A stretch of 64,000 bases of DNA, taken from Eriocheir sinensis. Taxonomy: Eukaryota > Arthropoda > Malacostraca > Decapoda > Varunidae. The position numbers and the translations under genes are program-made. Shown in pieces: positions 1 through 13,737 of the stretch. The number at the start of each line of letters is the position of its first letter. Position 1 is the stretch's first letter. The stretch spans positions 682,001 to 746,000 of the forward strand of contig NW_026111754.1 of NCBI RefSeq assembly GCF_024679095.1, given 5' to 3'. Below the pieces are notes generated by a model. The model did not search any database. It worked only from the letters and a program-made list of their open reading frames with translations, and was not told where the DNA came from.

Positions 1-3000
1 TATTTTTATACTCATTTACATTATCTAATGTGTGTTTTGTATATATATTTTTATGCAAATTTATTTTAATTTCATTTTTGTACATATATTTTTATAGAAA
101 TTTGCGTTATTTTATGTATATAGTTTTATATAAATTTACGTTATTTTATGTGCATTTTGTATATTTATATTTATACAAATACACATTCTTTTATTGCTAT
201 ATTGTTTATTTATATTTATACGAATTTACATTATTTTATGGGTATTTTGTATACATTTTTTTTATACGTATTTAATTAGTTTTATGTGTATTTTGTATAT
301 GTATTTTTATAGAAATCTACGTTATTTTATGTGTATTCGGATATATATTTTGAAACAAATTTTCATTATTTTATATGTATTTTGCATATCTATTTCAATA
401 CAAATTTACCTTATTGTATGTGCATTTAGTATATTTATTTTGATAGAAATTCAAATATTTTATGTGTATTTTGGTATCAATAATTTTATAAAAAATGCAT
501 TATTTTATAGGTATTTTGCATCTTAATTTTCATACAAATTAACATTATTTTATTAATATTCTGTGTATATATTTTGATACGATTTTACACTATTCTATTT
601 GTGTTTTGTATATATTTTTTTATACATATTTACATTATTTAATGTGTATTTTGTATATATATTTCATACAAATTTACGTTATTATATGTGTATTTGTTTA
701 TATATTTTCTTTCAAATTTACATTATTTTATGTGTATTTTGTATATGTATTTCAATAGAAATTAACCTAATTTTATGTGTATTTTGTATATTTCTTTTCA
801 TACAAATTTTAATTATTTTTGTGTATTTTTGTATATAGTTTTATACAAATTTAGGTTATTTTATGAACGCATTTACATTATTTAATGTGTGTTTTGTATA
901 TATATTTTTATCCAATGTTAATTTATTTTACGTTCATTTTTGGACATATATTTTAATATAAATTAGCGTTACTTTATATGTATTTGTATATGTTTTCTCA
1001 TACAAATTTACATTATTTTATTGCTATTTTCCTTATTTAGTTTGATACGAATTACATGATTATATGTGTATTTTGTACATATTTTTTATACGTATTTACA
1101 TTACTTAATGTGTATTTTGTTTATATATTTTTAAACAAATTTACGTTATTATGTGTATTTTTATAAATATTTTGATACAAATTTACATTATTTTATGTAT
1201 TTTGTATATACATTTCAATTCAAATTTAGCTTATTTTATCTGTATTTTGTATATCTATTTTCATACGAATTTAATTACTTCTGTGTATTTTTGTATATAG
1301 TTTAATAAAAATTTACGTTATTTTATGTGTATTTTGTATATTTATTTTCATACAAATACACATTCTTTTATTGGTATTTTGTTTATTTATTTTGATATGA
1401 ATTTACATTATTTTATGTGTATTTTGTATACATTTTTTTATACGTATTTACCTCATTTTACATGTATTTTGTATATATATTTTTATACAAATCTACGTTA
1501 TTTTATGTGTATTCGTATATATATTTTGAAACAAATTTATATTGTTTTATATGTATTTTGCATATCTATTTCAATACAGATTTATCTTATTGTATGTGTA
1601 TTTTGTATATTTATTTTAATAAAAGTAAATTTTTTTATGTGTATTTTTGTATATATATTTAAAAAAAAGCGTTATTTTATGGGTATTTTGCTTCTTTATT
1701 TTCATACAAATTTACATTATTTTTTTAATATTCTGTGTATTTATTTTGATACGATTTTCATTATTCTATTTGTGTTTTGTACATATTTTTTTATACAAAT
1801 TTACGTTATTTTAAGTGTATTTGTTTATGTATTTACATTCAAATTTACATTATTTTATGTGTATTTTGTATATGTATTTCAATACAAATTTACCTATTTT
1901 TATATGTTTTTTGTATATTTATTTTCATACAAGTTTAAATTATTTTTGTGTATTTTTGTATATAGTTTTATACAAATTTAGGTTATTTTATGTGTATTTT
2001 GTATATCTACTTTCATACAAATACACATTCTTTTCATGATATTTTGTTTATTTATTTTGACACGAATTAACATTATTTAATGTGTATTTTGTATATATAT
2101 TTTTATACGTATTTACATTATTTCAAGTGTATTTTGTATATATATTTCGATAGAAATATGCGTTATTTTCTGTGTATTCTTATATATATTTTGAAACAAA
2201 TTTACATTGTTTTATGTGTATTTTGCATATTTTTTCAATACAAATTTACCTTATTGTATGTGCATTTTGTATATTAATTTTAATACAAATCTGATTAATC
2301 TATGTGTATTTTTGTATATGTATTTTTATAAAAATATGCTTTATTTTATGGGTATTTTGCATCTTTATTTTCCTACAAATTTACATTACTTTATTGATAT
2401 TCTGTGTATTTATTTTGATATGTTTTTACATTATTCTATGTGTATTTTGTATATATTTTATATAAAATGTATTTGTTTTCATTTCATACAAATCTACATT
2501 ATTTTATGTGTTTTTTGTACATGTATTTAAATACAAATTTAACTAGTTATATGTGTATTTTGTATATCTATTTTGTATGTATATTTTCATAGAAATTTAC
2601 TCTATTTTATGAGTATTCGTATATATATTTTGATACAAATTTACATTATTAATATGTATTTTGCATATCTATTTCAATACAAATTTACTTTATTGTACGT
2701 CCATTTTGTATATTTATTTTAATACAAATTTAATTATTTTATATGTATTTTTGTATATATATTTTTATGCAAATATGCGTTATTATATGGATATTTTGCA
2801 TCTTTTTTTTATACAAATTTACATTATATTATTGATATTCTCTTTATTTATTTTGATACGATTTAACATTATTCTATGTGTTTTTTTATATATATTTTTT
2901 TTATACATATTTACATTATTTAATGTTCATTTTGTATATATATTTTATCCAAATTTACATTATTTTATGAGTATTTGCTTATATATTTTCATACATATTT

Positions 3001-3912
3001 ACATTATTTTATGTGTTTTTTGTATATATATTTTTCTACGTATTTAAATTATTTTATGTGTATTTTGTATATACATTTTCATAAAAAAATTACGTTATTT
3101 TATTGTGTGTATAAGTATATATTTTGATAAAAATTTTATACAAAATTATGTTATTTAATGTGTATTTGTATATATATTTTCATACAAATTTATATTATTT
3201 CATGTGTATTTTTCATATATTTCATTACAAATCTACCTTATTTTATGTTTATTTTTTATATTTATTTCATTCAATTTTAAATTATTTTATGTGTATATTT
3301 GTATTTGTATTTAGGTTATTTTTTGTGTATTTTGTATATATATTTTAATCCAAAATTACATTATTATATTGGTATTTTCTTAATTTAATTCGATACGAAT
3401 TTTGATTATTTCATAGGTATTTTGTATACATATTTTTATACTCATTTACATTATCTAATGTGTGTTTTGTATATATATTTTTATGCAAATTTATTTTATG
3501 TTCATTTTTGTACATATATTTTTATAGAAATTTGCGTTATTTTATGTATATAGTTTTATATAAATTTACGTTATTTTATTATGCATTTTGTATATTTATA
3601 TTTACACAAATACACATTCTTTTATTGGTGTATTGTTTATTTACATTTATACGAATTTACATTATTTTATGTGTATTTTGTATACATTTTTTTATACGTA
3701 TTTACTTAATGTTATGTGTATTTTGTATATGTATTTTTATAGAAATCTACGTATTCGTATTTATATATTGAAACAAATTTAACATATTTTATATGTATTT
3801 TGCATATCTATTTCAATACAAATTTACCTTATTGTATGTGCATTTTGTATATTTATTTTAAAACAAATTGAAATATTTTATGTGTATTTTGGTATCAATA
3901 ATATTATAAAAA
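1..3912 (+). repeat. Satellite block 1, T-rich strand on +
   Basis: It opens with the landmark TACTCATTTACATTATC at about position 9, which returns at about 3439, so the window starts at the edge of a ~3.43-kb unit. It holds one ~665-bp higher-order repeat (1358-2022). The whole block is copied at 13738-17640. No gene is seen. Confidence 0.92.
1358..2022 (+). repeat. Higher-order repeat unit, ~665 bp
   Basis: Measured from one ACACATTCTTTT variant to the next. About fifteen distinct 45-bp variants run in order, including GAAACAA, TTTTGCATATC, a poly-A AAAAAAGCG, TTAATATTCTGTG, GTGTTTTGTACATAT and TTTTGTATATAGTTT. Confidence 0.8.
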
Positions 3913-4491
<579 letters not shown>

Positions 4492-5915
4492 ATGTGTATT
4501 TTGTATATTTATTTTCATACAAATTGAAATTATTTTGTTTTTTTATATATTTTCATACAAATTTTCGTTATTTAATGTGTATTTTGTATATTAATTTTTT
4601 CTACAAATATACGTTCTTTTATCTGAATTTTGTTTATTGAATTTGAAACGAATTTACCTTATTTTGTATATCTATTTTCATACAAATTAAAATACTTCTG
4701 TGTATTTTTTCTATAGTTTTATATAAATTTACGTTATTTTATGTGTATTTTGTATATTTATATTTATACAAATACACATTCTTTTATTGGTATTTTGTAT
4801 ATTTATTTTGATACGAATTTACATTATTTTATGTGTATTTTGTATACATTTTTTTATACGTATTTACTTCATTTTATGTGCATTTTGTATATATATTTTT
4901 ATAGAGATCGACGTTATTTTATGTGTATTCGTATATATATTTTGAAACAAATTTACATTGTTTTATATGTATTTTGCATATCTATTTCAATACAAATTTA
5001 CCTTATTGTATGTGTTTTTGTATATTTATTTTAATACAAATTTAATTTTTTGATGTGTATTTTGGTATATATATTTTTATTAATAAAAAAAATGCGTTAT
5101 TTTATGGGTATTTTTATAAATATTTTGATACAAATCTACATTATTTTATGTATTTTGTATATACATTTCAATTCAAATTTAGCTTATTTTATCTGTATTA
5201 TGTATATCTATTTTCATACGAATTTAATTACTTCTGTGTATTTTTTTATATAGTTTTATACAAATTTACGTTATTTTATGTGTATTTTGTATATTTATAC
5301 AAATACACATTCTTTTATTGGTATTTTGTTTATTTATTTTGATACGAATTTACATTATTTTATTTGTATTTTGTATACATTTTCTTATACGTATTTACTT
5401 CATTTTATGTGTATTTTGTATATATATTTTGATACAAATCTACGTTATTTTATGTGTATTCGTATATATATTTTGAAACAAATTTACATTGTTTTATATG
5501 TATTTTGCATATCTATTTCAATACAGATTTACCTTATTGTATGTGTATTTTGTATATTTATTTTAATACAAATTAAGTTTTTCAAGTGTATTTTGGTATA
5601 TATATTTTTATAAAAAATGCGTTATTTAATGGGTATTTTGCATTTTTATTTTCATACAAATTTACATTGTTTTATTAATATTCTGTGTATTTATTTTGAT
5701 ACGATTTTACATTATTCTATTTGTGTTTTGTATATATTTTGTTATACATATTTACATTATTTAATGTGTATTTTGTATATTTTAAAATAAATTTACGTTA
5801 TTTTATGCGCATCTGTTAAAATATTTTGATACATATTTACATTATTTTATGTATTTTGTATATATATTTCAATACAAATTTAGTTTATTTTATGTATATT
5901 TTGTATATCTATTAT
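4492..5915 (+). repeat. Satellite block 3, T-rich strand on +
   Basis: The first ~620 bp are the reverse complement of 62150-62764, including the junction itself. Two copies of the ACACATTCTTTTATTGG variant lie only about 530 bp apart here, shorter than the usual ~665 bp, so several monomers were lost. The last ~500 bp match 47230-47731. Confidence 0.9.
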
Positions 5916-8356
5916 TTGTATCAAAATCAAAATAAAAAATATAAATAAAATAATGTAAATTGTATGAGAAAACATATACAAATACACATAAAATAACGCA
6001 AATTTCTAAAAAATATATGTACAAAAAACATAAAATAAAAGTAAATTTGCAAATTTGTAAAATGAAATAGATATGCAATACATATAATACAATGTAAATT
6101 TGTTTCAAAATATATATAATGCACATAAAATAAATAGATAAAAAAATATAAAAAATATATACAAAATAGTAAATAAAAATAAAATGAATAAAAAAAAATA
6201 CATAAAAACGTAAAAAAAATAATAAATAAACAAAATACCAGTAAAGAATGTATTTGTAAAAATATATATATATATAAAATACACATAAAATATAAATTGT
6301 ATAAAACTATATACAAAATACACATAATTAAATTTGTATGAAAATATATATACAAAATAGCTAAAATAAGCTAAATTTGAATTGAAATGTACATACAAAA
6401 TACATAAAATATTGTAAATCTGTATCAAAATATTTATACAAATACATATAATAACGTAGATTTGTTTAAAATATATAAACAAAATACACATTAAGTAATG
6501 TAAATACGTATAAAAATATGTACAAAATACACATATAATCATGTAAATCGTGTCAAAATAAATAAACAAAATAGCAATAAAATAATGTAAATTTGTATGA
6601 GAAATATATATACAAATATGCACATAAAATAAAGTAAATTTAAAAAAATATATATACAAAACACACTAAATAATGTAAATGCGTACATAAAATAACCTAA
6701 ATTTGTATAAAACTATATAGAAAATACACAAAATAGTTTAAATTTTGAAAGAAATATACAAAATACAAATAAAATTATGTAAATTTGTATTTAAATAAAT
6801 ATACAAAATACACATCAAATAATTTAAATTTGAATGAAAATATATAAACAAATACACTTAAAATAACGTAAATTTGTATAAAATATATATGCAAGATACA
6901 CATTAAATAATGTAAATGTGTATAAAAAATATATATACAAAAAAATAGAATAATGTAAAATCGTATCAAAATAAATACACAGAATATCAATAAAATAATG
7001 TAAATTTGTATGAAAATAAAGATACAAAATTCCCAAAAATTATCACATTTTTTATAAAAAAATATTTACCAAAATACACATAAAATATTTAAATTTGTAT
7101 TGAAATAAACATACAAAATGCATATACAGTAAGGTAAATTTGTATTGAAAGAGATATTCAAAAATACATATAAAACAATGTAAATTTGTTTCAAAATATA
7201 TATACGAATACACATAAAATAAAGTAGATTTCTATAGAAATATATATAAAATACATATGAAATTATGAAAATACGTATAAAAATATATATACAAAATACA
7301 TATCAGATAATGTAAATTCGTGTCGAAATAAATCAACAAAATATCATGAAAAGAATGTGCATTTGTATGAAAATAGATAATAGATAATAAATTTGTATAA
7401 AATATATATGCAAGATACACATTAAATAATGTAAATATGTATAAAAAAAGTATATACAAAAAACAAATAGAATAATGTAACATCGTATCAAAATAAATAC
7501 ACCGAATATTAATAAAATAATGTAAATTTGTATGAAAATAAAGATGCAAAATTCCCATAAAATAGCGCATTTCTTATAAAAATGTATATACCAAAATACA
7601 CATAAAATATTTAAATTTGCATTGAAATAAATATACAAAATGCACATACAAAAAGGTAAATTTGCATTGAAAGAGATATGCAAAAATACATATAAAACAA
7701 TGTAAATTTGTTTCAAAATATATATACGAATACAAATAAAAAAAAACGTAGATTTCTATAAAAATATATATACAAAATACACATAAAATTAAGTAAATAC
7801 GAATAAAAAAATGTATACAAAATACACATAAAATAATGTAATTTCGAATTAAAATAAATGTAAATTTGAATAAAAATATAAATACAAATACACTTAAAAT
7901 AACGTAAATTTGTATAAAATATATATGCAAGATACACATTAAATAATGTAAATGTGTATAAAAAAATATATACAAAAAACAAATAGAATAATGTAAAATC
8001 GTATCAAAATAAATACACAGAATATCAATAAAATAATGTAAATTTGTATGAAAATAAAGATGCAAAATTCCTAAAATTATCGCATTTTTTATAAAAATAC
8101 ATATACCAAAATACACATAAAATATTTAAATTTGTATTGAAATAAATATACAAAATGCATATACAGTAAGGTAAATTTGTATTAAAAGAGATATTCAAAA
8201 ATACATATAAAACAATGTAAATTTGTTTCAAAATATATATACGAATACACATAAAATAAAGTAGATTTCTATAGAAATATATATACAAAATACATATGAA
8301 ATTATGTAAATACGTATAAAAATATATATACAAAATACATATCAAATAATGTAAAT
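5916..8356 (-). repeat. Satellite block 4, inverted
   Basis: A-rich on +. The start matches the start of 47732 onward. It includes a degenerate A-rich stretch at 6118-6235 and the GATAATAGATAAT monomer variant at 7376-7388, which also occurs inverted near 25479, 28278 and 29314. Confidence 0.9.
6118..6235. repeat. Degenerate A-rich stretch inside the array
   Basis: Here the monomer landmarks (ACAAAATACACATAAAAT and GTAAATTTGTAT) disappear for about 120 bp and are replaced by runs of AAATAAAA-like sequence. Normal monomers resume near 6236 with AATACCAGTAAAGAATG. It may be a decayed or slippage-expanded patch. Nothing suggests a gene. Confidence 0.6.
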
Positions 8357-9620
8357 TTTTGTATATGTATTTTTATAAAAATATGCTTTATTTTATGGGT
8401 ATTTTGCATCTTTATTTTCATACAAATTTACGTTATTTTATTGATATTCTGCTCATTCATTTTGATACGATTTTACATTATTCTATTTGTTTTTTGTATA
8501 TATTTTTCATACAAATTTACGTTATGTTATGTGTATTTGTTTATATATTTTTACACAAATTTACAATATTTTATGGGTATTTTGTATATATATTTCAAAA
8601 GAAATTTACCTAGTTTTATGTGTATTTTGAATATCTATTTTCATACAAACTCAAATTATTTATATCTATTTTTGTATATATTTCAATACAAATTTTAGTT
8701 ATGTTATGTGTATTTTGTAAATCTATTTTCATTCAAATATATATTATTTTATTGGTATTACGTTGATTTATATTGATACGAATTTACATTATTTTATATG
8801 TACTTTTTATATATATTTTTATACGCATTTATATTATTTAATATTTATTTTGAATGTATAATTTTATACAAATTCATGGTATTTTATGTGTATTTGTATA
8901 TATATTTTCATATAAATTTACATTATTTTATGTGTATTTTGTACATATATTTCATTACAAATTTACCTTATTTTATGTTTATTTTGTATGTGTATTTTGT
9001 ACATTTATATTTATATACGTTTACTCATACAAATTTATATTATTTTATTGGTATTTTGTTTATTTATTTTGATACGAATTACATGATTATATGTGTATTT
9101 TGTACACATTTTTTTTTATACGTATTTACATTATTTAATGTGTATTTTGTTTATATATTTTCATACAAATTTACGTTATTATATGTGTATTTGTATAAAT
9201 ATTTTTATACAAATTTACTTTATTTCATGTATTTTGTATATATATTTCAATTCAAATTTAGCTTATTTTGTGTGTATTTTGTATATATTTTCATACAAAT
9301 TTATTTACTTGTGTATTTTGTATATAGTTTTATATAAATTTACGTTATTTTATGTGTATTTTGTATATTTATATTTATACAAATACACATTCTTTTATTT
9401 GTATTTTGTTTATTTATTTTGATACGAATTTACATTATTCTATGTGTATTTTGCATACATTTTTTTATACGTATTTACTTCATTTGAGGTGTATTTTGGA
9501 TATATATTTTTTATAGAAATCTACGTTATTTTATGTGTATTCGTATACATATTTTGAAACAAATTTACATTGCTTTATATGTATTTTGCATATCTATTTC
9601 AATACAAATTTACCTTATTG
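8357..9620 (+). repeat. Satellite block 5, T-rich strand on +
   Basis: It is the reverse complement of 55234-56490 with almost equal length (1,264 versus about 1,257 bp). It contains the motif ACGTTTACTCATAC near 9017 without an orientation change; elsewhere this motif marks switches. The left edge has no inverted partner, because 56490 continues in the same direction. Confidence 0.9.
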
Positions 9621-11161
9621 TACATATAAAACAATGTAAATTTGTTTCAAAATATATGTACGAATACAAATCAAATAACGTAGATTTCTATAATAATATA
9701 TATACAAAATACTCATAAAATTAAGTACGTATAAAAAAACAAAAAATACACATAAAATAATGTAAATTGGAAACAAAATAAATAAACAAAATACCAATAA
9801 AAAAATGTGTATTTGTATAAATATAAATGTACAAAATACACATTCAAAATAAACATAAAATAAGGTAAATTTGTAATGAAATATATGAACAAAATACACA
9901 TAAAATAATGTAAATTTATATGAAAATATATATACAAATACACATAAATTACTATGAATTTGTATAAAATTATATATTCAAAATAAATATTAAATAACGT
10001 AAATGCGTATAAAAATATTATACAAAGTACATATAAAATAATGTAAATTCGTATCAATATAAATGAACAAAATACCAATAAAATAATATATATTTGAATG
10101 AAAATAGATTTACAAAATACACATAACCTAACTAAAATTTGTATTGAAATATATACAAAATACATAAAATAATTTGAGTTTGTATGAAAATAGATATTCA
10201 AAATACACATAAAACTAGGTAAATTTCTTTTAAAATATATATACAAAATACCCATAAAATATTGTAAATTTGTATCAAAATATATAAACAAATACACATA
10301 AAATAACGTAAATTTGTATGAGAAATATTTACAAAATACACATAGAATAATGTCAAATCGTATCAAAATGAATGAGCAGAATATCAATAAAATAACGTAA
10401 ATTTGTATGAAAATAATGATGCAAAATACCCATAAAATAAAGCATATTTTTTTAAAAATACATATAGAAAAATACACATAGAATAATTAAATTTGTATTA
10501 AAATTAATATACAAAATGCATATACAATAAATTTAAATTTGGTTATATTAAATGAAATAAATATACAAAATAAACATAAAATAAGGTAAATTTGTAATAA
10601 AATATATGGAAGAATACACATAAAATAATATAAATTTGTATGAAAATATATATACAAATACACATGAAATAACATGAATTTGTATAAAATTTGTTTCAAA
10701 ATATATACGAATACACACATTAAAATAACGTAATTTTTTTATGAAAATGTATATATAAAATACACATAAAATAATTTAAATACGTAGAAAAATATATATA
10801 CAAAATACACATAAAATAATGTAAATTCGTAAAAAATTAAATACACAAAATTCTAATAAAAGAATGTATATTTGTAGGAAAATATATATATATACAAAAA
10901 ACAAATAAAATAACTATAATTTGTATAAAAAGATATACAAAAATACACAAAAATAATTTAAATTTGTTTGAAAATAGATATGCAAAATACACATAAAGTT
11001 AGACAAATTTGTATTGAAATACATATACAAAACTCACATAAAATAATGTAAATTTGTATGAAAATATATAAACAAATACATATAAAATCAAGTAAATTTG
11101 GATAGAATATATATACAAAATATACATTAAATATTTTAAATATGTATAAAAATATATTATA
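9621..11161 (-). repeat. Satellite block 6, inverted
   Basis: It is the reverse complement of 53686-55233 (1,541 versus 1,548 bp). It starts at the junction ACCTTATTGTACATATAAA, matched in inverted form near 55233, and ends at an AT hairpin at 11148-11175. The monomer with AATGAATGAGCAGAATATC near 10366 is shared with 54460, 39210 and 43130 in either orientation. Confidence 0.9.
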
Positions 11162-11175
11162 TTATATATATTTTT
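11148..11175. other. AT hairpin at an orientation switch
   Basis: AAAAATATAT and ATATATTTTT are perfect 10-bp arms around an 8-nt spacer. The switch from A-rich to T-rich occurs inside it. The same structure lies at 53672-53699. Confidence 0.8.
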
Positions 11176-12362
11176 ATTGATATTTGCGTTATTTATGTGT
11201 ATTTTGTATATGTTTTCTCATAGAAATTTACATTATTTTATTGGTATTTTGTCTATTTATTTTGATACGAATTACATGATTATTTGTGTATTTTGTTAAT
11301 TTTTTTATACGTATTTACATTATTTAATGTGTATTTTGTTTATACATTTTTATATAAATTTACGTTATTATATGTGTATTTGTATAAGTATTTTGATACA
11401 AATTTACATTATTTTATGTATTTTGTATATATATTTCCATTCAAATTTAGCTTATTTTATGTGTATTTTGTATATCTATTTATTTTCATACAAAATCAAA
11501 TATTTTATGTTTTTTCGTATATATATTTTTATAAAAAATGCGTTATTTTATGGGTATTTTGCATCTTAATTTTCATACAAATTTACATTATTTTATTAAT
11601 ATTTTCTGTATTTATTTTGATACGATTTTACATTATTTTATTTGTGTTTTGTATATATTTTTTTATACATATTTACATTATTTAATGTTTTTTTGTATAT
11701 ATATTTGATACAAATTTACGTTATTTTAAGTCTATATGTTTATATATTTTCATTCAAATTTACATTATTTTATGTGTATTTTGTATATGTATTTCAATAC
11801 AAATTTACCTATTTTTATATGTTTTTTGTATATTTATTTTCATACAAGTTTAAATTATTTTTGTGTATTTTTGTATATAGTTTTATACAAATTTAGGTTA
11901 TTTTATGTGTATTTTGTATATCTATTTTCATACAAATACACATTCTTTTCATGATATTTTGTTTATTTATTTTGACACGAATTAATATTATTTAATGTGT
12001 ATTTTGTATATATATTTTTATACGTATTTACATTATTTCAAGTGTATTTTGTATATATATTTCTATAGAAATCTGCGTTATTTTATGTGTATTCGTATAT
12101 ACATTTTGAAACACATTTACTTTGTTTTATGTGTATTTTGCATATTTTTTCAATACAAATTTACCTTATTGTATGTGCATTTTGTATATTAATTTTAATA
12201 CAAATTGGATTAATCTATGTGTATTTGTCTATATGTATTTTTATAAAAATATGCTTTATTTTATGGGTATTTTGCATCTTTATTTTTATACAAATTTACA
12301 TTATTTTATTGATATTCTGTGTATTTATTTTGAGATGTTTTTACAATATTCTATGTGTATTT

Positions 12363-12470
<108 letters not shown>

Positions 12471-12724
12471 TTATAAAAAATGTATTTGTTTTCATTTTCT
12501 ACAAATCTACATTATTTTATGTGTTTTTTGTACATGTATTTAAATACAAATTTAACTAGTTATATGTGTATTTTGTATATCTATTTTGTATGTATATTTT
12601 CATAGAAATTTACTCTATTTTATGAGTATTCGTATATATATTTTGATAAAAATTTACATTTTTAATGTGTATTTTGCATATCTATTTCAATACAAACTTA
12701 CTTTATTGTACGTGCATTTTGTAT

Positions 12725-13312
12725 ATTTATTTTAAAACAAATTTAATTATTTTATATGTATTTTTGTATATATATTTTTATGCAAATATGCGTTATTATA
12801 TGGATATTTTGCATCTTTATTTTCATACAAATTTACATTATTTTATTGATATTCTCTTTATTTATTTTGATACGATTTAACATTATTCTATGTGTTTTTT
12901 GTATATATATTTTTTTATACATATTTTCATTATTTAATGTTCATTTTGTATATATATTTTATCCAATTTTACATTATTTTATGTGTATTTGTTTATATAT
13001 TTTCATACATATTTACATATTTATTTTAATACAAATTTAATTATTTTATATGTATTTTTGTATATATATTTTTATGCAAATATGCGTTATTATATGGATA
13101 TTTTGCATCTTTATTTTCATACAAATTTACATTATTTTATTGATATTCTCTTTATTTATTTTGATACGATTTAACATTATTCTATGTGTTTTTTGTATAT
13201 ATATTTTTTATACATATTTACATTATTTAATGTTCATTTTGTATATATATTTTATCCAAATTTACATTATTTTATGTGTATTTGTTTATATATTTTCATA
13301 CATATTTACATT
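12725..13312 (+). repeat. 294-bp tandem duplication
   Basis: ATTTAATTATTTTATATGTA at 12741 recurs at 13035 with the following monomers. The sisters at about 2725, 16455 and 45080 (same strand) and 52400 (inverted) have one copy only, so this is specific to this locus. Confidence 0.83.
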
Positions 13313-13737
13313 ATTTTGTGTTTTTTGTATATATTTTTTTCTACGTATTAAAATTATTTTATGTGTATTTTTTATATACATTTTCATAAAAAAATTACGT
13401 TATTTTATTGTGTGTATAAGTATATATTTTGATACAAATTTTATACAAATTCATGTTATTTAATGTGTATTTGTATAAATTTTTTGTATACAAATTTATA
13501 TTATTTTATGTGTATTTTTTCATATATTTCATTACAAATTTACCTTATTTAATGTTTATTTTGTATATTTATTTCATTCAATTTTAAATTATTTTATGTG
13601 TATATTTGTATTTGTATTTAGGTTATTTTATGTGTATTTTGTATATATATTTTCATCCAAAATTACATTATTATATTGGTATTTTCTTAATTTAACTCGA
13701 TACGAATTTAGATTATTTTATAGATATTTTGTTTACA

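Noticed and set aside
11148..11175. Intrinsic transcription terminator
   Set aside because: The stem is pure A/T and the context is a satellite inversion point; a bacterial terminator would have a G+C stem.
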